64,000 nucleotides of DNA from JBDHHQ01 sp039586035 (GCA_039586035.1 JBDHLD010000029.1:1-64000); one strand, 5' to 3'; counted from the stretch's first letter, positions 9,268-18,799 are shown. The notes: generated from the sequence alone by a model not told the origin. Numbers and translations: made by a program.

Positions 9268-10986
9268 CTAGCTGCCCGCCCGGTACACCACCTCTCCACC
9301 CACGATCGTGTAGACCACCTCCGCCGTCGGGATCTCCTCCTCGGGAATGGTCAGGATGTCCTTGGAGAGGACGGTCACGTCGGCCAGCTTACCCGCCGCG
9401 AGGGATCCCTTGATGTCTTCTTCGAACGCGGCATACGCCCCGTTGATCGTGTACGATTCCAGCGCCTCCATGCGGCTCATGCGCTGATCCGGATAGAAGA
9501 CCGACCCATCCACGATCCGCCGGGAGACGGTGGCGTAGTACGACGCGATGGGATCCACGTCTTCCACCGGTGCGTCAGTGCCGTTGGTCACGACGGCGCC
9601 CGAATGCATGAGCTTCTGCCAGACATACGCGCCCTCCTCTGCCCGTCGCTCGCCCAGGCGCTCGAGCACATAGGGCGCGTCCGACGTGGCGTGGATGCCC
9701 TCCATGGAGGCGATCACGCCCATCTCCGCGAACCGTGGGATGTCGTCGGGATGGAGGTGTTGGGAATGCTCCACCCGCCACCGCAGATCGGTGAGGTCGG
9801 GGTTGGCTTCGAACGTGCGTTGGAAAATGTCCAGCGTCTCACGGTTCGCCCGGTCACCGATGGCATGGACGCAGAGCTGGAACCCGTGCTCCGCTGCGAG
9901 GCCGGCTGTCTCTTCGATCACTTCGACCGGTGTGGTGTTGAGCCCCGTGCTGGAGGGGAGGTCCTCGTAGGGCTCCAGCAGCCAGGCACCGTGAGGGCCC
10001 AGGGCGCCGTCGATGCTGTGCTTGATGGCGCGCACGGTCAGGTGGTTGTTCCCCACGCCCACCATGCGGTAGTTGGCGAGCTGCTCGCGAAAGACCTCGT
10101 TGGAGCCCCGGAGCATGACCCAGAGCCGGATGTCGAGGTCACCCGCCTCGGCCATGTCCCTGAGCATGTCGACGGTCGCCAGTGACGACCCGGCGTCCTG
10201 GAACGACGTGATGCCCTTTCGGAGTGCCTCCTCCTGTGCCAACTGCACCTGGCGCCGGGGATCCGGTGGCGCGGCTCCCTCGGTCGCGGGTCGGAGCAAT
10301 CGTTGCGCCGTCTCGCGGAACATGCCGATGGGGTCGCCGTTCGCGTCGCGGACGATCTCGCCGCCCTCTGGATCCGACGTGTCACGCGTAATGCCGGCCA
10401 TCTCCATGGCCCTGGCGTTGGCGAAGCTCGCGTGGCCGCTGGCGTGCCGAAGCACGACGGGGTTTTCGGGGGAGACCGCGTTCAGGTCGTGGTGCAGGGG
10501 CAGCCCGTCCACGTTGGGCTCCGGCGTGGACGTCCACTTCTCCTGGTGCCAGCCGCGGCCCCGGATCAGCTCGCCCGGGCCTGCCTCCGCCACCGCGGCC
10601 TCGACCATGGCGACGATCTCCTCCCAGCTCTCCGTGGGCATGAGCCGGAGCTGCAGGTTGGCGTCGCCCACACCCAGGAAGTGGCCGTGGCTCTCGATGA
10701 AGCCAGGGATGGCCAGGCGTCCGTCGAGGTCCAGCACCTCGGTATCAGGTCCGACGTACGCCGAGATCTCGGCGGCCGTGCCCAGGGCGACGATGCGGTC
10801 GCCCGTCACCGCCATGGCCTCTGCCTCCGGCTGCGCTTCGTCCACGGTGACGATGCGGCCGTTCGTCAGGACCAGGTCGGCAGGGTCGGAGACCGTGCCC
10901 TCGCTCGCACAGGCGGCAGCGAGCCCCAGTAGGGCCAAGGTCAGAATCGCGCGGCCTCGGGCGACAGCGACGAGCCGGTCACGCAT
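9268..10986 (-). CDS. Amidohydrolase 3 family lipoprotein (YtcJ-like)
   Basis: This is a 572-residue metal-dependent hydrolase of the amidohydrolase superfamily. The ATG at 10986 is chosen because AGGAGG lies at 10995-11000, and it gives a lipoprotein-like signal ending in LAAAC near residue 27. The body starts with the small N-terminal beta region (LVLTNGRIVTVDE), then IPGFIESHGHF with the HxH metal pair. Later features are HAIGDRANR, RVEHSQHLHPDD and TNGTDAPVEDVDP. This layout matches the YtcJ group, whose substrates are mostly unknown. It is expected to act at the cell envelope. Confidence 0.9.
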   Translation of the reverse strand: MRDRLVAVARGRAILTLALLGLAAACASEGTVSDPADLVLTNGRIVTVDEAQPEAEAMAVTGDRIVALGTAAEISAYVGPDTEVLDLDGRLAIPGFIESHGHFLGVGDANLQLRLMPTESWEEIVAMVEAAVAEAGPGELIRGRGWHQEKWTSTPEPNVDGLPLHHDLNAVSPENPVVLRHASGHASFANARAMEMAGITRDTSDPEGGEIVRDANGDPIGMFRETAQRLLRPATEGAAPPDPRRQVQLAQEEALRKGITSFQDAGSSLATVDMLRDMAEAGDLDIRLWVMLRGSNEVFREQLANYRMVGVGNNHLTVRAIKHSIDGALGPHGAWLLEPYEDLPSSTGLNTTPVEVIEETAGLAAEHGFQLCVHAIGDRANRETLDIFQRTFEANPDLTDLRWRVEHSQHLHPDDIPRFAEMGVIASMEGIHATSDAPYVLERLGERRAEEGAYVWQKLMHSGAVVTNGTDAPVEDVDPIASYYATVSRRIVDGSVFYPDQRMSRMEALESYTINGAYAAFEEDIKGSLAAGKLADVTVLSKDILTIPEEEIPTAEVVYTIVGGEVVYRAGS

Positions 10987-11136
10987 GGTTGAATCCTCCT
11001 TGCGGGTGGCGGGGGGACGGTAGCCTACCGGGCCACAGGCCCGCGTGCAACGGGAAACCCACGGGCGCGAGGCATTGCGGCCGCGGCCAGGCCGTAGGCG
11101 TGTTCCAGGGGTTGCTTTCCAGCCTTGGCGCAAATA

Positions 11137-11170
11137 AGTTTGTATCACAAACTAACTGTTGATACAAACT
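11137..11170 (+). promoter_or_regulatory. Operator: AGTTTGT/ACAAACT repeats
   Basis: AGTTTGT at 11137-11143 and ACAAACT at 11147-11153 form a perfect dyad with a 3-base centre (ATC). A third copy of ACAAACT sits at 11164-11170. Read differently, AGTTTGTATCA (11137-11147) and TGATACAAACT (11160-11170) form an 11-base perfect inverted repeat. This AT-rich patch ends 11 bases before the ATG of the membrane protein that precedes a winged-helix regulator gene, so it is very probably that regulator's binding site, overlapping the promoter of the pair. Confidence 0.75.
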
Positions 11171-11181
11171 GAGAGGTCGAT

Positions 11182-11787
11182 ATGAACGCCGTGGATCTCC
11201 AGAGCCTCGAGGGAAGGGCCTACGCATCAAGGTGGGAGGACGGCCTCCTGGAGCTGTTCGCCGGCACGGCGCTGCTGCTCGTCGGCGTGGCGTGGCTCAC
11301 CCCCCTTGCAGGATTGGGTGGCATCGCACCGGTCCTTCTGATCCCGTTCTGGCCTCTGGCCCGACGTGTGGTGACCGAGCCCCGGGCCGGCTACGTGGAG
11401 TTCAGCGCCGCGCGCAGATCCAGGGAGCGCAAGACCCATGTCAACCTCGTCGTACTCGGGGCCTTCGCTTTCGTCCTGGGAGTCGTCGCGTACTTCGTCA
11501 TGAGCGGGGACGTGGTGGAGCGGGATGGGCTGATCATGATGCTCGTGCCGACGCTCCCGGGACTCTTGCTGGCGTTGGGTGCGATCGTGGTCGGCTGGAT
11601 GCTGGGTCTGACCCGTTGGTTCGCCTTCGCCGGCGTGTTGGTACTGTTCGCACTGTTGGGCGCCTACTTCGACACGAACCCCGGCGTCTACATGGCGGCG
11701 GCTGGGGCGGTGCTCGCAGGGGCGGGTCTCGCGATGCTCGTCCGGTTCCTACGCGGTCATCCCGTCCCACACGAGGCAGGCCCGTGA
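11182..11787 (+). CDS. Six-helix integral membrane protein, function unknown
   Basis: This is a 201-residue hydrophobic protein. Predicted membrane segments lie at about residues 23-41, 45-63, 87-108, 118-140, 146-164 and 170-190. A basic loop, RRSRERKTH, between helices 2 and 3 is likely cytoplasmic. I recognise no catalytic or transport motif. A GAGAGG ribosome site precedes the ATG. The stop overlaps the GTG start of the winged-helix regulator (GTGA), so the two are translationally coupled, and both should be controlled by the operator at 11137-11170. Confidence 0.8.
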   Translation: MNAVDLQSLEGRAYASRWEDGLLELFAGTALLLVGVAWLTPLAGLGGIAPVLLIPFWPLARRVVTEPRAGYVEFSAARRSRERKTHVNLVVLGAFAFVLGVVAYFVMSGDVVERDGLIMMLVPTLPGLLLALGAIVVGWMLGLTRWFAFAGVLVLFALLGAYFDTNPGVYMAAAGAVLAGAGLAMLVRFLRGHPVPHEAGP

Positions 11788-12170
11788 CCCCGGCCCCTGG
11801 TACCACGCCCGGCGACGACGGCCGTGGCGAGGAACGGGCGAGCGGGCACGAACGGGCCAGCGCCCGGCCCGGGCCCTCCGGGACCACCTTCGACAGGCTC
11901 GTTCACGAGCCGGCCCGGCTCCTGCTGCTCGCGTGTTTGTACGTCGTGGACAGGGCCGACTTCGTGTTTCTGTTGCGCCAGACCGGGCTCACTGCCGGCA
12001 ACGTGTCGTCCCACGTAAGCAAGCTGGAGGAAGCCGGCTACGTGGATGTCCAGAAGGGCTTCAGCGGTAAGCGGCCTCAGACCATCTTGCGGCTCACGAA
12101 GCGCGGGCGGGACGCGGTGCGGTCGTACCGGGACGCCATGACCGACCTCCTGGACTCGTTGGCCGACTAG
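11784..12170 (+). CDS. Winged-helix transcriptional regulator (HTH_34/MarR-like)
   Basis: This is a 128-residue DNA-binding protein with a GTG start overlapping the preceding stop. The first 35 residues are polar and low in complexity. The remainder is a winged helix: VHEPARLLLLACL, then the recognition region TAGNVSSHVSKLEEAGYV, then a basic wing (KGFSGKRPQTILRLT). This is typical of the HTH_34 branch of ArsR/MarR-like regulators. It probably represses its own operon by binding the dyad upstream of 11182. Its ligand is unknown, and the membrane protein encoded with it may modulate it. Confidence 0.87.
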   Translation: MTPAPGTTPGDDGRGEERASGHERASARPGPSGTTFDRLVHEPARLLLLACLYVVDRADFVFLLRQTGLTAGNVSSHVSKLEEAGYVDVQKGFSGKRPQTILRLTKRGRDAVRSYRDAMTDLLDSLAD

Positions 12171-12294
12171 GTACCCAGGGGGATCAACGGAACACGGCTC
12201 CTGGGTGTCTGTACCCCAGTGACGTTGGACACACCCCGCCCGACCGGGCCTCCGACTCCAATACATCGATTCAAGCATCAAGGAGCGCGTTACG

Positions 12295-13792
12295 ATGCGC
12301 CAACGTTTGCACGTCATCATCCAGCTCCTCGTCCTGACGGCGCTGCTCGTCCCGGCCCCTGCGGTAGCCCAGTGGGCCCAAGAGGCCGTGGACCTGGCCG
12401 TGGTCGAGCGAATCCGTGAAGAGGGACTCGAGCGGTCACAGATCGAGCCGTTGGCTCGCCACCTGACAGAGGTCATCGGACCGCGGCTCACCGGGTCGCC
12501 GGGCATGAAGATGGCCAACGAGTGGACGGCGCAGACCTTCGAGGAGTGGGGACTCGCCAACGTCGAGACCGAGCCCTGGGGCGAGTTCGGCCGCGGCTGG
12601 CAGCACGAGGACTACAAGGGACGCATCCTCACGCCGTTCGTGCAGCCGCTCCACGGCCAACCGCTGGCCTGGACCGGGAGCACCGACGGGCTCGTTCGGG
12701 GCCCTGCGGTGATCGCGCGGATCGAGGATGAGGCAGATCTGGTGAGCCTCGAGGGGCGACTCCAAGGGGCGTTCGTGCTGGTCGACGCACCCGAGGAGGT
12801 GGAGCCCGAGTTCGAGCATCAGGATCGACGGACGTCGCTGGACGAGCTGCTCGGCGGCGCAGGCGTTCTACGCCCGGTATCGCGCCGCTCAGGCCTTGGT
12901 CGACGCCGTGAGCCAGCTGGCCGAGGTCGAGGGCGCCCTGGCGATCCTCCGCATCTCGTCACGTGAAGACGGCGTGATCCGGGGCGGGTCCGCAGGCAGC
13001 CGCGAGGCTGGCGCCCGGGAGGGGTTGGCTCAGGTCGCTCTCTCTCGCGAGCAGTACAATCAGATCTACCGCAACGTCGAGGCCGGCGTCCCCGTCGAGC
13101 TCGAAGTCATGGTGGAGAACCGATTCCTCGAGGACGATCTTCAGCAGTACAACACCCTGGCCGAGATCCCCGGCACCGACAAGAGCGACGAGTACGTCAT
13201 GATCGGCGCGCACCTCGACTCCTGGCACATGGGGGGTGGCGCCACCGACAACGGGGCGGGCTCCGTGATCATGATGGAGGCGATGCGGATTCTGAAGACG
13301 CTCGACGTCCAGCCGCGGCGCACCATCCGGATCGCGCTCTGGAGCGGGGAGGAGCAGGGGCTCCTCGGTTCTCGGGCATGGGTAGCGAACCACCCGGAGC
13401 TACACGGGCAGATCTCGGCCTACCTCAACGTCGACAACGGCACAGGGAAGCTCCGGGGCATCTGGGACCAGTCGAACGCGAAGGCGATCCCGGTCTTCGA
13501 GCAGATCCTCTGGCCCTTCCGGGACCTGGGGGTCGTGGCGGTGCGCCATGGTGACACCGGCGGGACCGACCACCTGGCTTTCGACGACGCCGGCGTCCCC
13601 GGGTTCAACTTCATCCAGGACCCGATCGAGTACGGGATCAACACCCACCACACCGAGCTCGACACCTTCGATCACCTGGTGATCGACGACTTGAAGCAGG
13701 CGGCGGTGGTGGTGGCGTCCACCGCTTACCATCTGGCCATGAGAGAAGAGATGATGCCGCGCAAGGAGGAGGCGGTTTCGGACCAGCCGTAG
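12295..13792 (+). pseudogene. M28 family metallopeptidase, single-base frameshift
   Basis: The two halves of one secreted M28 aminopeptidase lie in different frames. The first half (from ATG 12295, AAGGAG upstream, signal peptide ending near AVAQ) is in register to about 12849. The rest reads in the next frame to the stop at 13790-13792. Removing one base near 12850 restores a smooth join (DELSAAQAFYARYR). The second half carries the metal motifs: GAHLDSWH, GATDNGAG, SGEEQG, and TGGTDH near the end. Apart from the shift nothing is missing and full length would be about 498 residues, so a sequencing or assembly error is as likely as a real mutation. Confidence 0.85.
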
Positions 13793-13799
13793 GGGCACA

Positions 13800-13818
13800 C
13801 CGCCCGCATCGCGGGCGG
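13800..13818. terminator. GC-rich hairpin after M28 gene
   Basis: CCGCCCGC and GCGGGCGG form a perfect 8-base stem around the 3-base loop ATC, starting 8 bases after the M28 stop codon. No T run follows, so it is either a weak terminator or an mRNA-stabilising stem. Confidence 0.45.
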
Positions 13819-13923
13819 ATGGTCGCGTAGGCGCCCGCGCCCGGACGGCCGGCGGATGGCCAAGTCGGCGCCGCGCCGGTTACGAGGCGAGGCCTCGGGG
13901 TCGCGGGGGTCGACGACATCGAT

Positions 13924-13964
13924 GGGCCCGGTCCGTCCTGAGGGGCGGCCCGGGCCCTTCTCTT
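13924..13964 (+). terminator. Likely rho-independent terminator between convergent genes
   Basis: GGGCCCGG at 13924-13931 pairs perfectly with CCGGGCCC at 13950-13957, and a pyrimidine run rich in T (TTCTCTT) follows on the plus strand. It sits between the M28 gene and the convergent small membrane protein gene and could end transcription from the plus strand. Confidence 0.5.
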
Positions 13965-13976
13965 CAGCTCGAAGCG

Positions 13977-14309
13977 CTACTCGCCGTCGGAGGCCATGCG
14001 GGAGTGAGCCAAGAGGGCGCCGCCCGCGAACAGGAAGATCACGGCCGCACCGAGGGGGCCACCCCGAAGACCGGCGGGGAGCAGCTGCACTACCACGAGG
14101 GCCATGCCGATGGCGATGGTCACGAGGCCCCAACGGAGCGAGGCGCGCCCGTCGACGCGCCTTCTGAGCAGCGTCTCGGTCTGCTCGGCCGACAGCCCCT
14201 GGTCCGCGATCTTGGTGCGGACCCGGGCCGCGGCCAAGGCCTCGACGACGAGGACGAACGCCAGGTAGGCGCCTCCGATGACGATGACGATGGCGAGGTT
14301 CTCGGTCAT
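13977..14309 (-). CDS. Small two-helix membrane protein
   Basis: This is a 110-residue protein. The ATG at 14309 is preferred to upstream in-frame codons because GGAGG and GAGGAG sequences lie before it and it places a membrane helix at residues 4-24. A basic, helical loop containing LSAEQTETLLRRR follows, then a second hydrophobic region (about 58-98) that may cross the membrane twice. I do not recognise the family; similar layouts occur in uncharacterised bacterial envelope proteins. It lies 23 bases downstream of the broken aldehyde dehydrogenase on the same strand. Confidence 0.65.
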   Translation of the reverse strand: MTENLAIVIVIGGAYLAFVLVVEALAAARVRTKIADQGLSAEQTETLLRRRVDGRASLRWGLVTIAIGMALVVVQLLPAGLRGGPLGAAVIFLFAGGALLAHSRMASDGE

Positions 14310-14332
14310 CTCCTCTGTCCTCCGCGGAAGGA

Positions 14333-15821
14333 CTACTCGGACTCGGTTCCTCCCAATATGCGGTCCAGGACGGCGGGATCGCCCTGTAGAGCACACCTGC
14401 GCTGGTAGAGCCGAACACCCGACAGCCCACCCAGCTCTTCCCCGTTGCCGGCGCGGCCCGGACCTCCATGGAGGAGGTACGGGAAGGCGGCGCCCGCCCG
14501 TTCCAGGCGCCGAGGCCCGCGATCATCCCACCGGCCCAGTCCGGGTCGTCGCCGTAGGCGCTGGCCACCAGGCTACCCTGGCCGCGGGCCACCAGCTCGG
14601 CCGCATCGTCGGGCGTGCCGTCGTACGGCATGATCGACGCGACGGGCCCGAACACCTCGTGGGTGTGGACCACGTCGGAAGACCGAGCGTCGTCGACGCG
14701 AATGAGGGTCGGCCGCACGTAGTAGCCCCTCCCTTCGGGCGCGCCCACGCCGTCGAGCGGATCTGAGCCGCCCGTGGCCACGGTCCCCGCTGCGGCGAGC
14801 GCGCCGTGCTCACCGGTCCCATGCGAACCTCCGGGTCCGCGGTGTTGCCCACCGTCACGTCCGCGAGCCGTCCGACGAGGTCGCCAGCGACCCGCTCCAT
14901 GTCCTCCTCCGCGACGAAGATGCGCCGAATCGCCGTGCACTTCTGCCCGGCCTTCTGCGTCATTTCGCGGAACAGGTCCTTGAGGAAAAGCCCGTAGGTG
15001 TCGGAATCCGCTGGCACGCCCGGCGCGAGGATCGCGCTGTTCAGCGAGTCGGCTTCGATGTTGACGGTGACATTACGCGACAGGATGTCATCCCTCGAGC
15101 GGAGGTAGAGGCCAGTATCGGCCGACCCGGTGAACGCGAGCACGTCCTGTTCTCGCAGGTGCGACAGCAGGTCGCCCGGCGACCCCGCGACGAGCTGGAC
15201 GGACCCGGGTGGCAGGATGCCGGCCTGGTCGAGGACTTCCACCATTCGCCACGTCACGAGGGCGGTGCTGGTGGCGGGCTTCACGATGACCGGGACGCCG
15301 GCCAGAAGCGCGCAGGCAGCCTTCTCGCCGAAGCCCCATGCCGGGAAGTTGAACGCGTTGATCAGGACGGCCACGCCTTCCTTGGGCAGAAGCACGTGCT
15401 GACCCCACCAGCTCCCGTCGCGGGCCAGCGAAACGCCGTCACCGTCTCGCATGATCTTCGAGTCACCCAGGCCCTTGCCCAGGTGGGCGTAGGCAGCCAG
15501 GGCGCCTCCGGCGCCGTCTACGTCGAACTTGGCGTCGGACTTGGTGTTACCGCCATTCCGCATGGACATGTCGAGCAGCTCGTCGCGGTGCTCGAGGAGC
15601 GCTTTGGACATGGCCTTGAGCAGCGAGGCACGCTCGCCCAGCGTCATGGCGCGTAGGGCCGGGCCGCCTACCTCTCTCGCGTGGCGCACCGCACCAGCGA
15701 AGTCGACGCCCTCGGTCGAGGTCTGAGCCAATGGCTCTTCGGTGGACGGATTGACCAGGACTGCGGGCTCTCCGGAGCCCTCCTGCCACTCTCCGCCTAC
15801 GAAGCTCTTCAAGGTGATCAT
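14333..15821 (-). pseudogene. Aldehyde dehydrogenase (BoxD/PaaZ-like), broken
   Basis: The gene starts at ATG 15821 (GGGAG upstream). Its N-terminal 340 residues are intact and match the branch acting on ring-cleavage semialdehydes in benzoate and phenylacetate breakdown: NGGNTKSDAKFDVDGA, INAFNFPAWG, KPATSTALV, the EADSLNSAIL region and the catalytic Cys in GQKCTA. After MGPVS near 14805 the frame changes and several family residues are absent. A second change with further missing residues occurs near 14475. The true C-terminus (LLHGGPGRAGNGEELGG to the stop at 14333) is recognisable in a third frame. Two separate out-of-frame deletions make a functional product unlikely as sequenced. Confidence 0.82.
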
Positions 15822-16128
15822 TCGGGGTCGCTCCCGGTTCAGCCGACTTGGATGCCGCGTCGAGCCCACGGAGGGGCCGTTGAGCGGGGTCACGAACAGT
15901 AAGCTCCAGGGGGGTGTGAACAAGGGGAGGGCACGAAGCGAGGCGGGCCTGGAGCTCGCCGAGGTCGACATCCCCCGCTGTGCCTTTGGGGGAAGCGGAC
16001 TCATCACGCGAGCAGGGTCGACGCGGCCCGGGTCGAGCCATCCGCCATCGATGTCTCCCTAGGGGCGCCGGGCACGACGAATCCAGGCCCGCATGGTATG
16101 TTGGAGCCCTCAGAAAGGAGTCGCCGAT

Positions 16129-17607
16129 ATGCGAACCGCGATTCTAGTTTGCGTCCGGCTGCCCACCGTCGTGACTGTGGGCCTCGTCTCAGCCCTTTTA
16201 TGGTGGCCGGCCCAGAGCAGGGCCCAACAGCAGTCACGACCCAACATCGTGGTGGTCCTCGTCGATGACATGCGGTGGGACGAGTACGGTGCCGCGGGCC
16301 ACTTCGCGGAGACGCCCAACATCGACCGACTGGCGCGGGAAGGGGCCACATTCACCCGCGCCTACCACGTGACGCCCCTCTGCTCGCCCAACCGGGCCAG
16401 CTTGCTCACGGGCCAATACCCGTCCCGCCACGGCATCCGCGACAACGTCGCCCGGAGTCTGACCAGCCACGGTCTCCGCACGTTTCCTCAGGCCCTGCAG
16501 GAGCTGGGGTACGAGACCGCCTTCGTCGGCAAGTGGCACATGGGTAACGACCCCACACCGAGGCCCGGGTTCGACGAGTGGGTGAGCTTTGCAGGACAGG
16601 GCCGAACCGTGGACCCCGAAGTCTATGAAGACGGCCGGCTCCACGAGGTGCGGGGGTACGTGACCGATATCCTGACCGACCGGTCGGTCGACTTCATCGA
16701 GGCGGAGAGGGAGCGACCCTTCCTCCTCTACCTGTCCCACAAAGCCATCCATCCCGACGCGGTGCAGCGTGACGACGGGTCGGTGGACGTGGAGTCCGGC
16801 ATGCGGTTCGTTCCCGCCCCTCGTCACGCGGGGCGCTACGAGAACACGGCCGTGGAGCGGGCGCCGAGCTATCTGCCGCCTCCGGCGCTCCCTGCCGGGA
16901 AGTCCGTATTCAGCCTCGCTCTGGAGCGGAAGCGGTCTCACGACGTACAGACCGCAATGGGACCGATCCTCGACCCGGGTACCAGCGACGAGACCATCCG
17001 CCGTCGAGCCGAAATGCTCCTTGCCGTGGACGAGGGGCTGGGGCGGATCCTGGACGCCCTCGACGCCCGCGGGCAGCTAGAGAACACGATGGTCGTCTTC
17101 ACGAGCGACAACGGATATTTCTTTGGTGAGCACGGGGCCAGCATCGAGCGGCGGCTCCCGTATGAAGAGGCCGTGAGGTCGCCGTTGATCGTCCGACACC
17201 CGGCGACGGTGGCGCCTGGCACCGAAGTAAGCGAGCTCGTCCTCTCGGTAGACGTGGCCCCTACGCTCATCGACGTGGCGGGTGGCAGGCCGGGCGACCA
17301 CATCCAGGGCCGCTCCTGGCTGCCACTGCTGCGCGGGGACGCATCGGGATGGCGTGAGGCGGCGCTCCTCGAGTACTACAGCCACGAGCAGCCCATGCCG
17401 TGGATGCGCGATCTCAGTTACAAGGTGGTGAACACCGGACAGTTCAAGCTCGTGCACTGGCTGCAGCACCACGGGGCCGACGAGCTCTATGACCTGGAGG
17501 CCGACCCCTACGAGATGGACAACCTGGCCGGGCGCCCAGAGCACGGAGAGCGCCTGGCCGAGTTGCGGTCACACCTGGACCGCCTGGTGGCGGAGGTCTT
17601 TCGATGA
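16129..17607 (+). CDS. Secreted sulfatase
   Basis: This is a 492-residue sulfatase of the alkaline phosphatase superfamily, cleaving sulfate esters. The ATG at 16129 follows AAAGGAG at 16114-16120 and gives a signal peptide ending near residue 32. Metal-binding D46 and D47 lie in VVLVDDM. The activation motif CSPNR has Cys85, which a maturase converts to formylglycine, then SLLTG. FTSDNGYFFGEHG supplies further metal ligands. A full C-terminal subdomain ends in the usual DLEADPYEMDNLA motif. No formylglycine-generating enzyme is visible in the window. Its stop overlaps the next ATG (ATGA), implying coupling. Confidence 0.93.
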   Translation: MRTAILVCVRLPTVVTVGLVSALLWWPAQSRAQQQSRPNIVVVLVDDMRWDEYGAAGHFAETPNIDRLAREGATFTRAYHVTPLCSPNRASLLTGQYPSRHGIRDNVARSLTSHGLRTFPQALQELGYETAFVGKWHMGNDPTPRPGFDEWVSFAGQGRTVDPEVYEDGRLHEVRGYVTDILTDRSVDFIEAERERPFLLYLSHKAIHPDAVQRDDGSVDVESGMRFVPAPRHAGRYENTAVERAPSYLPPPALPAGKSVFSLALERKRSHDVQTAMGPILDPGTSDETIRRRAEMLLAVDEGLGRILDALDARGQLENTMVVFTSDNGYFFGEHGASIERRLPYEEAVRSPLIVRHPATVAPGTEVSELVLSVDVAPTLIDVAGGRPGDHIQGRSWLPLLRGDASGWREAALLEYYSHEQPMPWMRDLSYKVVNTGQFKLVHWLQHHGADELYDLEADPYEMDNLAGRPEHGERLAELRSHLDRLVAEVFR

Positions 17608-18293
17608 GCGAAAAGGACGGCCGCGTCTACTCCGACCGGGAGGTGGCCCTGGTGCTGAAGCGGGCTTCGGAGCTGGAGGGACGCCGCGATACGAGAGGCG
17701 GCGGTGATGGCCTGACCCTCTCGCAGCTCGAAGAGATCGCTCGGGAGGCAGGGCTCGATCCCGACCTCGTCGCGGAAGCGGCGCTCGAGCTCGACACCCG
17801 TCGCCCTGAGTCCACCCGGTCGCTCCTGGGTCCGGCCCCGGTCCAGCGGGCCGTGGAGACTGTGCCGGGCCAGCCCACCGAGGAAGGACTTCGGCACTTG
17901 ATCGAGGTCGTGGATCATCAGGTTCCGGAGGATGGCATCGTTACCGCGGCGCTCGGCACCGTGCGCTGGACGGGTCGGGGCAAGTTCCGGAGCACCCAGG
18001 TGTCGGTGGGGCCGACCGGAGACAAGACCCGCATCCAGGTGACCCGGCGGTTCCGGGAGCAGGTTCGCCCGATGCTGCACTTCATTCCTGGGGCGTGGGG
18101 TGGGATCGGAGCTCTGGCGGTGGGGGGAAGCCTCGGCTTCGCTGGCGGTGGGCTTGCCGTGATGATCGCGGGTGGTGCGCTCCTGGGCATGGGGATCGGA
18201 CGCGCGGTGTGGCAGGGGCTCACGTCGGGCAGTAGCCGAGAGGTCCAACGATTGGCACGAGAGCTCGCCGATCGGGCGCGGACCAAGGACTAG
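17604..18293 (+). CDS. Conserved hypothetical protein with glycine-rich membrane region
   Basis: This is a 229-residue protein coupled to the sulfatase by ATGA. Residues 10-70 are helical and charged (YSDREVALVLKRASELE, then LTLSQLEEIAREAGLDPDLV), a pattern I know from many uncharacterised Gemmatimonadota proteins. The middle is probably beta-rich. Residues about 155-205 form a Gly/Ala-rich hydrophobic hairpin (GGIGALAVGGSLGFAGGG), likely two membrane helices or a glycine zipper. The C-terminus is a basic helix. No catalytic motif is seen and no function can be assigned. Confidence 0.8.
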   Translation: MSEKDGRVYSDREVALVLKRASELEGRRDTRGGGDGLTLSQLEEIAREAGLDPDLVAEAALELDTRRPESTRSLLGPAPVQRAVETVPGQPTEEGLRHLIEVVDHQVPEDGIVTAALGTVRWTGRGKFRSTQVSVGPTGDKTRIQVTRRFREQVRPMLHFIPGAWGGIGALAVGGSLGFAGGGLAVMIAGGALLGMGIGRAVWQGLTSGSSREVQRLARELADRARTKD

Positions 18294-18337
18294 GTTGCCC
18301 TGAGGTAGGACCCACAGCCGCAGGAGGTGGTCGTCGT

Positions 18338-18799
18338 ATGACCGCACCGGTCAACCCTCATTTCGCTTCGGTCGAGTCGTGGAAGGACGCGGCCTCGATG
18401 CTGTCGTTCGAGCCGCGGCGACCCTCCAAGACGGGTAACCGTCCCCTCCAGTCGCTCAGCATCTTCGTGCGAGATCACAAACACCGTGACCTACGCGTCG
18501 AGGAGCGAAGCCTCGAAGCGCACTACGGGGCGTTCGGGCTGAGTCAGAGCCGCAAGGGAGAGAAGGAGGCCCGTCGCTGGGTGGTGGAGATCCGGTATGG
18601 GCGAGCACCCGTTTCGGTGACCATTGCCGGGCATGAAGGCCGGGCCTACGAGCTCGGTCCCGAGCCCCCCCCGGACGATATCGATGGACGCTCCCCCGCC
18701 GTGGTCGTCTGGCACGACGCGGGCATGCACTTCCTGGTCGCGAGTGGTGAGCTGGAGGTGGAAGCGCTGCTCGAGATCGCGGAATCGATGTACGCCTGA
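18338..18799 (+). CDS. Conserved hypothetical protein, 153 residues
   Basis: This is a soluble protein without signal peptide or membrane helix. AGGAGG at 18322-18327 precedes the ATG. It has an N-terminal SVESWKDAASML stretch, a beta-rich middle (SLSIFVRDH, RWVVEIRYG) and an acidic helical C-terminus (LEVEALLEIAES). I do not recognise the family. It follows the preceding gene by 44 bases and probably belongs to the sulfatase transcript. Confidence 0.75.
   Translation: MTAPVNPHFASVESWKDAASMLSFEPRRPSKTGNRPLQSLSIFVRDHKHRDLRVEERSLEAHYGAFGLSQSRKGEKEARRWVVEIRYGRAPVSVTIAGHEGRAYELGPEPPPDDIDGRSPAVVVWHDAGMHFLVASGELEVEALLEIAESMYA

Noticed and set aside
12840..12860. Programmed frameshifting in the M28 gene
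   Set aside because: There is no slippery heptamer at the junction, and the second metallopeptidase of the window has the same fold in one frame; a plain insertion is simpler.
13726..14940. A 404-codon minus-strand frame read as one protein
   Set aside because: It strings together the middle of the broken aldehyde dehydrogenase, antisense of the M28 gene and an out-of-frame reading of the small membrane protein; it is a product of the frameshifts.
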